A program made the position numbers and the translations under genes. Shown one piece after another: positions 10,401-24,200 of a DNA stretch of 64,000 bases (position 1 is the first letter of the stretch; every line of letters begins with the position of its first letter). Origin of the DNA: Anodontia alba. Taxonomy: Eukaryota > Mollusca > Bivalvia > Lucinida > Lucinidae. The notes under the pieces are model-generated. The model saw only the letters and a program-made list of their open reading frames with translations. It was not told the origin of the DNA and ran no database searches. The DNA lies in assembly GCA_964016985.1 (NCBI GenBank), contig OZ024828.1:83122308-83186307 (forward strand), in the 5' to 3' direction.

Positions 10401-13400
10401 TTCAGTATGACCATGATTAAGATATGTACCGTAAGGAGTTATGGTACTGGAATATTTAGGATAAAGATGACATCATCCAATGTTTGAAACACTTTTCAGA
10501 GTGGCTGTACGCTACAGGAAACAGTCAGGAAGTAGTTTGGCTTCAGTCTGGACAGTATCTATTCTGTTTAATTTTAAGGTGACTGGATATGTTTGAAAGA
10601 GTTTGCCAGAATCCCCCAAAGGCTATCAACTTTTGATTTTTTTTTTGTTGGGGAGGGAGGTGGGAGGGGGGGTAGGATGTGTGTGGGATGGGGTGGTGGG
10701 GGTGGGGGGGTTACGTCGCTTTCTACAATCAGTGACAGTGTCTGGCTGTGGGATGGAGCTCAATGCTCACATTTAGCGCTAAAGTGCTGCCTCACTGAAA
10801 TATCAGGCCGAAGATACAAAATGGTATTCCATGCAGTCACGTTATACTGTCACTGAGCTGACCCATTTTGATTCCTAGCTCTACTCTCTTTATGCTGAGT
10901 GCCAAGCGAAAGAACAGCAAGTACCATTTTTAAAGTCTTTGGTTTGACTGAACTGGGGATCAAACCCACAACCTCCCGGTCACAAAGCGGACATTCTACC
11001 AATTAAGCCACATTGCTGGTAAATGATAGAAAGGAACCATTTCTATCAACAGAGCTCATGATTGAAAAAGAGGCTTACCCAAGAAGCAGGAGTAGAAACC
11101 AACACCAAACTGTCCAATGAGATCTGTCATTTCAACTTGAGATTCTGCCTCACCCATCTTGGATAGGAATTCACTGGTACCTGACCTAGCTATAGTACCA
11201 AGGTTGTTTACAAGGTCTGCTTTTGTCATCCCTATACCGGTATCTGTCACATGTAATACGTGGTTATCTTTATCTGCCTGTAAGAGAGAATAAATTCTAT
11301 GACAAACATGAAAAACTGAATATACAAATTATTATTATATTTACCCTATGTAGTTGGTCAATCTGACCTAAGCAAACTGTGCAGACCCAGAATGAGGCAT
11401 CTGATCACTGTCTACCATCATCCGGTCTTTTTAGACACAGCCATCGGTAGTAAAAGGGACTGGTTCAACTTTTAGGAAAAGGGTGTTCAGGAGCTATGTA
11501 GACTGGCTCCACTCTACATAACTCCTTAATATGCTTTTATAATCCTGTTTATAATCAACTAAAATAAAAGCAAAATAATATCATGACTATAAAGGATAAA
11601 GGACCAGCCTTTATAGTCATGATATTTTGCTTTTATTTCAGTGGAATATAAAAAATGACTCTTAGAATAAATATTCAGTCACTGGAGACTGCAGCCAGTC
11701 TTGGGAGATAGGGTGTCCAAATATTTAGGGTAAATATATAATTCATTGTCCCCCGCCTTTTCGAAGAAAAGCGGAGGGACACTGTTTTCGGCTTTCCGTG
11801 GTGCGTGGTTCCAAATTTTTAGTCCCCATAACTCCTCCCACAGTTTTTGTCCTATCCTTTTGAAACTTGACAGGGGCTTTTAAGATGGTCTGAAGATATG
11901 CAGGTGTTTTTTCAGAATCCTGAAATTATTTTTTATCACTTTTTTACACATTTTGAACTTAGACATTTTTTGAGTTCTAATATTACAGAAGTCTATAGGG
12001 AGTAGGTACCTTGTCCCCTTAACTCCTACCACAGTTTTTGGCCAATCCTTTTGAATCTTTACATGGGCTTTTAGGATGGCCTGAAGATATGCATGTGGAT
12101 TTTTCAGAATCCTGAAATAATTTTTATCACTTTTTCCGCATTTTTAACTTAGAGACACAATAATAAATAATTAGTTTCTTTTTATCTGCTAGAGATAATA
12201 CCCCTCAAAACAAAATTCAAAGGCGGTGGACGAAAATTCACTGAATTTGCTTGTTTATTCTATTTCATTTTTTTTTTTTTATTTCATGTGTTGTCTATAA
12301 ATGTGGTGAAATCAACTAGAGGTATTTGCATGCTGAAGAAAATTCAGCAGATGACAAAGGAATAACATTATTTCTTATTTTTCCCAGGAAATGGGGCTAA
12401 GGGACAAGCACCAACATGTTTTCATGGAAAAATAATTATTTTTTATTTGTTCTTAGATACATACACAGCACATACACAGCTCCAGGTGAGAGGTGCTTCT
12501 AATAACATTTCATGAGGCCAACAACTCATTACGAAAACACGCCTATTCAAATATATTGAAAATTTTACAACCAAAAACTGGAAAATTTTCATATAAAAAA
12601 TTCTAATATTTTTCATATTTCTGCTCAAAACATAGATTGTGGGTACTCGTTAGAACCGCCTTGGTGAGGCAGTTCTAACGAGTACCCACAATCTCTGTGT
12701 TACTGAGGCGGTTCTAACGAGTACCCACAATCTATGTGTTTGAGCAGAAACAAATCTTCAGGCCATCCTTAAAACACCTGTAAAGTTTCAAAAGAATCGG
12801 CCAAAAACTGTGGGAGGAGTTAAGGGGACAAGGTACCTACTCCCTATACACTTCTGTAGTATTAGAACTCAAAAAAAGTCTAAGTTAAAAATGCGGAAAA
12901 AGTAATAAAAAATTATTTCAGGATTCTGAAAAAACCACATGCATATCTTCAGGCCATCCTAAAAGCCTATGTAAAGTTTCAAAAGGATCGGCCAAAAACT
13001 GTGGGAGGAGTTAAGGGGACAAGGTACCTACTCCCTATACACTTCTGTAGTATTAGAACTCAAAAAATGTCTAAGTTAAAAATGCGGAAAAAGTGATAAA
13101 AAATTATTTCAGGATTCTGAAAAAACCACATGCATATCTTCAGGCCATCCTAAAAGCCCATGTAAAGTTTCAAAATGATCGGCCAAAAACTGTGGGAGGA
13201 GTTAAGGGGACAAGGTACCTACTCCCTATAGACTTCTGTAATATTAGAACTCAAAAAATGTCTAAGTTAAAAATGCAGAAAAAGTGATAAAAAATTATTT
13301 CAGGATTCTGAAAAAACCACATGCATATCTTCAGACCATCCTTAAAACACCTGTAAAGTTTCAAAAGGATCGGACAGAAACTGTGGGAGGAGTTAAGGGG

Positions 13401-15173
13401 ACAAAGTACCCACTAAAAACTCGGAACCACGCACCACGCACCACGCGCCACGCGCCACGCACCACGCCCCACGGAAAACCAAAAACAGTGTCCCTCCACT
13501 TTTCTTCGAAAAGGCGGGGGACAATAAGAAAAATAATGTATACCCCTGTAAACCCCAGTTTTACTATATAAAAGTGGGGTTTAAGGGGGTCAAAATTATA
13601 TAGGCATGTTTTCGGGATGTTATGTGAAATATCAAGCTTTATTTTCTCCTAATAATAACTAGAAATGTTTCTGTAAAACACTATGCACCCAGCTATATGC
13701 TTGTCCCTACAAAATGCCAAATTTGAAAACGCATAACTCTCACAAGATTATTTCCACTTTTTTTTCAAAAGTTAATCAGATGATCTACTCCTCAGTTCCA
13801 ACAAGTTCAAATAGTTATCGAACAGACAAACAAAAACCCCAAAAGCAACATGCCCCTCCAATGTCTATGAAGGGGGTTGGGGGCATAATAATAAAAAAGA
13901 AATATATTTCTGAATGCTGTGTGCTGATGTTGTGATAGTGATTTAAGTGTTCATAATTATTCCAGATGTTTCACGGTCCACGACTCCAGATGGTTTTCAC
14001 CCAAAACATACTAATATTGGTTTTACTTTTGTTATTTCTCTACAAAACCATACATGTTGTAAGCATTGAGCAGAACAACCTCAAGTATTTGATTTAGTGG
14101 AGAAATAAGAAAACAACAGTATATATATCTGGGCAGCCCTCATTACCTAGAACTATAACATACTGTGAAAGAATACACTTAGTTTAACCCTTGTCCTACT
14201 TAATAAATTTTCAGCTAATCAGGTTACTTGATCCAGGTTGTTGATACAAATTCACATACTTAACCACAAACAGTGCAGATCCAGATCAGTTGGCTTCTTC
14301 AGAAGCCAACTGATCTGGATCTACACCGTTTGTAAAGGCAGGGTATATCCAGGTTCAGCAGGACAAGGGTTAATTAACATACATTAGAGGGGTATCCTCA
14401 TTCTTATTTCTCCACGAAAACATATGTTGTGGGTACTCATTAGAAGGACCTCTATGAGGTGCTTCTAATGAGTACCCACAACATATGTTTTCGTGATGAA
14501 ATAAGAGAAATATCAGAAATTTTCTGATGAAACAGGCGCCTTATCTGATGCTATGGTTTAATAAGTTCACAGATACAGCTGTATATCATCTTGATATATC
14601 ATCTTGATAAGTATAAGTGATTAAAGGCTGTCAAAAATCTTTAGAAATACTGGATATTGAAGGTTTTTACTGGCACTCATAATCCTAGATAAGGGGAGAA
14701 TTCATCTTATTTCTCCACAAAATAACCAAAAAAAAAAAAAAAAAAAAAAGACTAAAAAAATATGCACAACCCAAAAAACTGGCCCTGATGCAAACAGTGA
14801 AGAAGACCAAGATTAGACTGTGAAGTCCTACAGCCAGACCAAGGCCAGTCATAGCTCCAGATAAGTGGGATATCCAGATAATTATTTTTCTCATTTCTCC
14901 AGGAGAACATACACTGAGGGTATGTTTGAAGTTTGAAATTTTTCTTACTTTTCGCATTGTCATAAGGGTCTTTTGGGTCCTTTTTTTTTTTTTTTTTTTT
15001 TTTGCATTGCACATATATACACTGTGAGAAGCATAGCTCTAGACAGGTGCTTTTTGAAACAAAAAACTGTTGATTTTTCGTATCTGTCCACTAAAATATG
15101 TTGTGGGTACTCATTAAAAGTGCCTCGATGAGGCATCTAATGAGTACCCACATGTTTTCATGGAGATAAATAA

Positions 15174-15260
<87 letters not shown>

Positions 15261-18200
15261 GGATACATTTGTTTGTGTTGAGGTTTTACGGCCCAGTCAA
15301 CCCTATGGGGTCATGTCGAGCGCGGTCAGTTTACCTAACCACACGTTTACTGGGTAGGCTTAGTCCTCTAAGCAGTTAACCAGTATCGTGCACATTCTTT
15401 CGCCAGAAACTGACAAGTGCCCTTCTTGAATCAGCGGAAGGGAGAGAATGACTGTAGAAAATATTTCATGATCAATCTCCACGAAAGAATGTTGCCGACC
15501 TCGGCGGGGGCTGAACCCGCGACCTCCTGGTCTCCAGTCGGACGGCGCATCCAACTGAGCCACAGAGGCCGGCTCATCTGGATACAACTCTTATCCAGAG
15601 CTGTGGTGAAGGGATCCTCTGAAAACTCTTATCTGGAGCCCTGAATACTGCTATTGTTGTTATTGGTAGTTTTAACCCTTGTCATGCTAAATAATTCAAG
15701 ATGCCACACCCATTTCTAATTTCCAGCCAATCATATTACTTGGTCCAGGTTGTTGATACAAATTCACATATTTAATGACAAACAGTGTAGATCAAGATCA
15801 GTTGGCTTCTGAAGAAGCCAACTGATCTGGATCTACACTGTTTGCAAAGTCAGGAAATATCCGGACTCAGCAAGACCAGGGTTAACAGACAAAACTCATC
15901 TATTCTGAAAGAACATTCTAAAGGAACTAGACACACACAAAAAAATAATCAACCACTATGAATTTTTCTATAAATAGTTTCATACTGCATTGCTGTACTC
16001 TTGGGAAAAACATCTAGCTAATGTGTTTACAATTTTCATCGGCTCAAAATCCTATTACAGGGCCCTAAACGTCACATATTATGGATTCCTGTCAATAACT
16101 GATCCTTGTCTGTTACAGATCCCTATTGATTGTGGGTTCTATTATGGATCCCTTTCTGTCTCAGATCTAAATGAAGTCTCTATCCCATTCTAACAATTCA
16201 ATAATTTAGGCGCCATATCAACACTTTAGCATGCTGTTTTCTTTTTTTTTTCTTATTTTTACAAGAAAATAGGCTTTAACATTTCGTGCAAATAAGGCCC
16301 GGGGGGAGGGGGGGGGGGGGAGGGGGGGGAAAGGGGGGGGAATAACTGTTCCCTTGTCCCCCTGAATTATTTCAGCATTTTCCCTTGTTCCCCAAAAGAA
16401 AAATATCAATTTTCTATGTTCCCTGCTCCGCAAAATTACTGGTGAATATAATTTCTAAAAATTCCTGCAGATGTTGAAGGCCTAAGTGCGCACAAAGAAC
16501 TGACGCTACCCCATGAGGCTGCTGAACTCTGGTTGGCTATCAGGATGGCCCCAATCACACTAATTGGTCAGAGATTTTGATTGTGTTGGGGTTTAACGAC
16601 ACGTCAACCCTTGAGGGTCATTTTGTGTCGTCTCCCAGAGAAAGGGAGAAAAGAGATAGAAGAGAGAGTAGAGGAGATGAAAGAGAGGGACAGGAAAGAA
16701 AGAGGAACAGGAATGAAAGTCAAGAAACAGAAGAAATAAAAACATTCCCCCTCTACCCTTACCCACTACAAGGATAGCAGGCCTTGCCCAACTGTAAGCC
16801 AATATCAGTTGGACGCCCCAGTGATGTAAGATACACAGCACCTTCGCACCACCCGACCACCCCCTGGTCAGAGATTGCACACGGCTCTAAATGCCGGGAA
16901 TTATCAGACTGACGGAAGCTGCTTACAAATTGAGGCCTCCTGTAGGGGTTCACTAAAATACAAAAGGTAGTGAGATAGCCAAGGGGCTTCATACAAATTA
17001 ATATCAGATTAAACACTTGAATCTTTACTTGTTCCCCTGTCCCCCTGAAATATTTCAGCATTTTTCCTTGTTCCCCAAAATCAAAATCTTAATTTTCTAT
17101 GTTCCCTGCTTTCCAAAATTACATTTGTTCCCCTGTTCCCTTCATTTTTAGACTTGTGTTCCTATGTTCCCCTGAAATAAATGACATTATTCCCCTGTTC
17201 CCCATAACCCGTGGGAGGGCCTCGTAAATGGTCTAGTAGGATTTGAATGAAATATCAGGGCCGACCTTCTGGTAAAAAGAAGAAAAAATACCACAATAAT
17301 CCTAAGTATTGGGACAGATAGGCCTGAGCAAACAGTGTAAACTCAGATCAGATGCAGAATGGGGCATCTGATCAGGGTCTAAACTGTTAACCATGCATAC
17401 AGCAATATTTCAGTGCCATCAACAGGTAGTAAAATGGACTATTTCGAGTTTTAGGGGAAGTACGGTAAGTAGATAAGGTGTCCAAGTGTTTTCCCTCAGG
17501 GTTTGAAAGCGAGGGTCTTGGTGTCTCATTGATCTTGAGTTAAGGGGTCCATAAATAAGATTTAGGTGTTTATTGTTTCAAAGAAATTAAACTGTTTCCC
17601 AAATAGTTATATTTCTTGTCCTTTAGGTACAAAACAAATCAAAATTCAAAGTCAAAAATAAATAAAATCAAGTTTTTGTTTGTGTTGAGGTTTTACGGCC
17701 CAGTCAACCCAATAGGGTCCTGTCGAGCGCAGTGAGTTTACCTAACCACACGTTTACTGGGCAGGCTTAGTCCTCTAAGCGGTTAACCAGTATTGTGCCC
17801 ATTCTTTTGCCAGAAACTGACAACTGCCCTTCTTGAATCAGCAGAAGGGAGAGAATGACCGTAGAAAATTTTTCACGATCAATTTCCACGAAAGAATGTT
17901 GCTGATCTTGGCGGGGGCTGAACCCGCGACTTCCTGGTCTCCAGTCGGACGGCGCATCCAACTGAGCCACCGAGGCCGGCAAGTTTACGCTGATGATAAA
18001 TGCATCAATCAGGACTCTTATCCCTTAGTTCTGGGAGTCCAGAACATGATTTTGGGAGTAAAATACTGCCAAAAGTGAGTCAGGGAAAACCCTGGTGTCC
18101 CAATACTTTGGGTAAATAAGGTAGTATCAATTTGTCGTCTGCTGATTGTGTTGAGGTTTTACGGCCCAGTCAACCCAATGGGGTCATGTCGAGCGCGGTG

Positions 18201-21200
18201 AGTTTACCTAACCACACGTTCACTGGGCAGGCTTAGTCCTCTAAGCGGTTAACCAGTATTGTGCACATTCTTTCGCCAGAAAATTGTCATCTGCTGAAAC
18301 TACCCAGAGAGTGGTAAAGTATAAGTAAAACAGTCATATAAACAGTTCTGTGGATGGAGCATGCTGGGTAAAACATTCAGCAGACGACATTTTTAAATAT
18401 TCTTCTTATTTAGCCAAGAAAATAGGCTTTGATATTTCATGCAAATTGTCTCCTTAGGAGACAATTTGCATGAAATATCAAAGCCTATTTTCTAGGAAAA
18501 ATAAGAAAATTTGTTGCCAGCTGATTATGCCTGGAGTTTGCTAAGGATTAAATTGTTTGGAAAATACAGGCAGCAGCTGTTTAATAGAAAAGTCACAGAA
18601 GGATGAATTTAACGATGCCAAAACACTAGGTTTCCAAGCAGCTGTATAAAAAAAGACACCATTTTAAATTAAAAAGTGTTTTAAGTCCCATTCAAATTTC
18701 AATAAATGTTTTCAGTACAATTGCCAAATCTATCAATTATTCTTCTCCCTAAGGAAAAGGACAGATTTCACAAAATACTCTCAGACTGTTGGGCATTTTA
18801 ACACTAAGAATGCTGGGTAAAATTTTTTGATGATATTTTTAAAATATATTTCTTATTTGTTCCAGAAAATAGGATTTTGATACTTCATGCAAATTGTCTC
18901 CGAGACAATTTGGAAGAAATGTCAAATCCTATATTTTCTGAAAAAAATAAAAAAAAAAAAAAACTAGGAAAATATCATCCATTTGTCAACTGCTAAATTA
19001 GCCCAGAGAGCCATAAAGGTTAAGACGAAAACTAGGCTTAGCATGCTGGGTAATAATTTCAGCAAAACAATACCTCGAATTAATTTATTTTTCCCAGAAA
19101 ATAGTTTTATATTTGCTGCTGTTGCTTAAGAAAATAATTCTTGCAGAATGTCAAGACCTATTTTCTGGAGAAAAAAAAAAAAAAAAAAAAATCATCAATT
19201 TGTTGTTAACTGACTGTACTCAGAATCCTGATAGTTAACCCTTGTCCTGCTGAATAAAATATGATGCCGTGCCCACTTCTAATTTTCAGCCAATCAGAGT
19301 ACTAGATCTGGATTATTGCTATAAATTCACACTTTTAATGACAAACAGTGCAGATCCAGATCAGTTGGCTTCTTCAGAAGCCAACTGATCTGGATCTACA
19401 CTGTTTGCAAAGACAGGGTATATCTGGGTTCAGCAGGACAAGGGTTAATACAGATCCAAACAGATTTGTTTTCTGATGATGATATGGTGTTAACATCCCT
19501 TCCAACATTATTTAATTAACCCTTGTCCCACTGAACCCAGATATGCCCTGCCTTTGCAAACAGTGTAGATCATGATCACTAGGTTTCATGGATCTGCTCT
19601 GTTTGTCATTCAGTATATAAATTTGTATGAGCAACCTGGATCCAGTAATCTGATTGGCTGACAATTATAAGTGGGTGTGGCATCTTAATTTATTCAGCAG
19701 GACAAGGCTTAAGTCATGATTCAAAAAGAAAGACTGCAATGAATGAGCTGAATTCTGCCTCCAGTGGGATTCAATTCCGGTACCTTGTGTCCGAAAACTG
19801 GAGCACTATGTATATTTAATAAGGACACATTTTTTGTCCTTTAATGCTCTTTTTTTTTTTCTTTTTTCCTTTTTGAGGTTTTACAGCCCAGTCAACCCAT
19901 TAAAGTCATGTCGAGTTCACCTTACCACACTTTCCTAGGCAGACTTAGTCCTGTAAGCCTTTAACCAGTACTTGTACACATTCTTTCGCCAGAAACTGAC
20001 AACTGCCCTTCTTGAAACAGCGGAAGGGAGAGAATGACCAAAGAAAATATTTCATGATCAATCTCCAAGAAAGAAATGATCACCAGCGGGACGTGCATCT
20101 GACTGAGCCACCAAGGCCGGCAAAGTTGGAAGCACTAGGTATGTTTTCTGACAATACATTTTTTGTCCTACTTACCTTTATTTTGACACTAAGTTCTTCA
20201 GTATCTGCTAAAGCACTCTTGTCTGTGAGGGATAGGAATCTGATTTTGTCAAGAGCATCTGAAGCGTTTGATATCAACTCCCTCAGGAATATCTGAAAAA
20301 AGCAAAAATACAGTAGCATATCTAACATAGCTCCAGATAAGTTTTATTTTGTTTGTATTTTTTTCAACCAAAAAGTGTCAATAGTTTTCTTTTTTCTCCA
20401 CGAAAACATATGTTGTGGGTACTCATTAGAAGCACCTCAGTGAGGCGCTTCTAATGAGTACCCACAACATATGTTTTCATGCAGAAATAAGAAAAATATT
20501 GATCTAGCTACTCCTCTCATCTAGAGCTATGGGAACAGCAACCTTATAATATTTTATCTAAATATTCTGACACAGAAACTGTATTACCATACTCATATTA
20601 ACCCCAGCGATGTCATTTTTCTTTAGTACAGCATCCAGCTACTGAATTTTTTCCGATAAAATGGTCATGAACAACCATGTTCAGCTGCCAAATACATTCT
20701 ACTATATAAAAATATATGTAATCTTTAATAAGCATTTCCCACTGAATGTACTTCAAGATGTTATTTGTCCCGCATTTGCCAAAACATTTGTTTGTTTGGG
20801 TTGAGGTTTTACGGCCCAGTCAACCCAATGGAGTCATGTCGAGCGCGATCAGTTTACCAAACCACACATTTACTGGGCAGGTTTAGTCCTCTAAGTGGTT
20901 AACCAATATTGTGCACATTCTTTCGCCAGAAACTGACAACTGCCCTTCTTGAATCAGCAGAAGGGAGAGAATGACCGTAGAAAATATTTCATGATCATTC
21001 TCCACAAAAGAATGTTGCCAAACTCGGCGGGGGTTGAACCCCCGACCTCCTGGTCTCCAGTCAGATGGCGCATCCAACAGCCACCGAGGCTGGCGCCACT
21101 GTGTGTGCATGCAGGCATGCATGTGTGTTTGCATGTGTGTGTAAGTGCATGCTGTGTTGCATGCATAAATGTGTGTACATGTTTTTTTGTTTTTTTTTTT

Positions 21201-24200
21201 TTCATTCACAAAAACAAAGCCATATGTTGTTGATATAAATGCCTTGCCAAGATGCTTCCAACCATTATTGATAATAATGTACTTTGTCACGTTAAGTGCA
21301 AAAAATAAAAAAAAGTTGTCATTGCTCTGATTCTGAATGCCTCTTGTATCCAACAGACCTCTCTGCTTGCCAAACTGTTTGGTGTGCGTGAAAGGAAAAT
21401 GCAATTCAAATAATAAACATGTAACATAGCTACAGATAAGGAATATCCTCATTATTTTTCTTATTTCTGGACCAAAATATATGTTGTGGGTACTCATTAG
21501 AAGCACCTTGCTGGCACTTCTAATGAGTACCCACAACGTATGTTTTTGTCAAGAAATATGAAAAATATCAATACTTTTCTATGAAAAAAGCATCTTATCT
21601 GGAGCTAGAATATAAGTAATTAAAACAAACTAGAAATATGTGTTAGTAAAACACTATGCCCCCATCCATATGCTTGTCACTACAAAATACCAAAGTTGAA
21701 AAGTAGCTTAAATCTCACAAAATTAATCTTGATTTTTTTTCAGACTTTACCAGTAATTTAAATTTACTCCTCAGCCCCAAATAAGCTAACCAAGGTTCAA
21801 TGCCCTAGCTCACATAGATATCAAGATATTTTTCTGACAAGACCAAACAGATGGATGAACAACCTAAAGGCAATATGCCCCGCCAACTTCTTCCAAATTG
21901 GGGGCATAATAAAAAGCTTATTAACTCTTTGCATGCTGGGTAATTTTGCATGCTTTTTTGTCATGGAATTTTTTTTTTTTTTTTTTTTTTACTTTTTCAA
22001 AAAAATCTTTCAGGAATACCATCAGAGTGTCAAACAGTTCGGATCTGGTTCAGGCCCGACATTTTGACAGGCCTGATCTGGGTCCAAACTATTTGCAAAG
22101 GTTATCAGCAGACAACAAAAGTCGCCACTAGTGGGGAACGAGTTAAGCTGAGCAGTTTGCTGAACAATTTAAAAAATCTATTGAGAAATAAGAAAGCTAC
22201 ATGTATCTGACTTTGAAGATCTTCAAAATGCTGTCATGGCAGCCATATTTGTGACCACCTCATTAAATATGCAAAATTTAAATAAAATTACATCTGAATA
22301 ATATTTCATTGCTACAGACTTGTAAGTGTGTTCATTTGCATATCTACTATCAACAGCATTTGTCTTCACTATGTAGCTTTTATTTGTCGAGTGGCTGGGT
22401 GGGGGTGGGGATACAGTTTGACGCGCGTTGATACATAGCTCCAAATATGAGTGGGTATCAAGAAAATATTTTTCTTACCATATTCGACCTAATTACCGCA
22501 CATACCCCTATAAGCGCACAATCAAGCAATTCCGTAGTCTTCAAATTACAGACAGTGAGCAGTTTGTCTACTTCTTTACAAAGGAATATGTTATGGGTAC
22601 TCATTTGAATTGCATCGACTTGTCGATGCAATTCAAATGAGTACCCACAACATATGTTTTAATAATAAAAACAGAAAAAAATCGCGTAAACATCACCAAA
22701 TAAGGCCTTTGCTGATATTTATTTTAAGGGCATCCTTTGTAGGCAGAGACATATTTAAGGGCATCCTTTGTAGGCAGAGACATATTTAAGGGCATCCTTT
22801 GTAGGCAGAGACATATTTAAGGGCATCCTTAGTAGACAGAAACATATTTTACTACAAGTTTTCCCAGTAGTTTTGAAAAACCTAAGCGCATGGTGCGGTA
22901 ATTAGGTCGAATATGGTATTTCTCCATGAAAATGTATTGTGGCCTTGTGGGAACTAATTAGAAGCGTGCCTCTGGGACGTGTGCTTCTAATGAATACCAC
23001 AACATATGTTTCCTTGGAGAAATAATAAGCAGTGCTTGTTAGATATCCCAGTCTCAGAAACCAAAACATAAGATGGATGGACATACATATGTGAAAACAG
23101 TATACCCCCATGTTAGCCTCTGGCATGCTGAAGGAAAGTGAAAGCAGACAACAGTGGTATTTTTCTCATTTTACCGGAAACAGGGCTTAACCCTTAAAGT
23201 GCTAATCACAACTGCAGCAGACAACATCTTAACTTTTATGTGTGTTTTTCAGAGAAAATAAGACTTGGCATTTTTGTGAATCGTTTGCTTTGCAGACGAT
23301 TCACATGAAATGCCCTGTCTTATTTTCTCTGAAAACTAATTTTAAAAAAATTAGAATGTCGTCTTCTACAAGTCTGCTTGCTTAAGGTTTAACATTTCAT
23401 TCAAATAATTTCTTAAAAATTGCAAATGATATGCCAAAACCTATTTTCTGTGGAAAATAATCATTTTTGAAAAATGCTATCTGCTAATACTTAAATTTAG
23501 CTGTTTGAAGGTTAAATGAGTTCAGCTTATAATTTATGTACCTCTTTATTTTTATATAATGAGTTGATAATAAGTTTCATCATTCTGTCTACTTCTGCTT
23601 GGAAAACATGTTTCTCTGCTTTGTCCCGGAGTTCTTTCATTTGTGCTACATTTAATCCATCCAATTTTATAGCCTCTTCTTCCCTGAAAAAAAAACAAGA
23701 AAAACATGATTGTTTACATTATCACATTTTAGGATGGAGACCCCCAATAGGGTAACTGGCAAATAGTCAAGACCCGATATGATGCCAAAGAATGTGGCAT
23801 CTGATCAGCGTCTCCACTGTTTGATAACCTGACATACCTAAAACTGAAATTCGACTCTTCCAATTTATAGGGTGGTAGAGTTTATTCAGTCTACAATGGC
23901 TTATACTAAATCTAATTACCATTATAACTATTTAGAATCTGAATTACCGACATACCACATTTTCTCCAAGTATAATGATAATGATTTTGTGCTTAACGTA
24001 CCTTCTTACATTATTTAACCTTTACCACTCTCTGGACATTTCCAGCAGAGAACAGACTGATGATATTTTTCTTATTTTTCCCAGAAAACAGGATTTGACA
24101 TTTCATGCAAATTGTCTCCTAATATTTTCTTAATTTTCCCAGAAAATGGGGGGATTTGACATTTCATGCAAATTGTCTGAATTTGCATGAAATGTCAAAT

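Larger units (their letters stand above)
9600..10416. mobile_element. MITE-D copy hosting SINE-A and SINE-B
   Basis: Left end CCCTTGTCATGCTGAA (9600-9615) continues at 10239 after the SINE. The rest carries the usual CAGATTACTTGATCC and hairpin core and ends near 10416 with a degraded terminus. Confidence 0.75.
16205..17300. mobile_element. MITE-E split by a C/G-tract element and SINE-B
   Basis: MITE-E arms 16245-16293 and 17228-17280 flank an insert bounded by AGGCCC and GGGCCT. The insert carries TGTTCCCTTGTCCCCC-type repeats twice (16345-16440, 17025-17205), a G-rich tract and a SINE-B. Confidence 0.5.

Noticed and set aside
20883..21536. A 217-codon open frame on the minus strand
   Set aside because: It runs through a SINE-A, TG-rich low-complexity sequence and half of a MITE-C hairpin; no domain and no splice logic.
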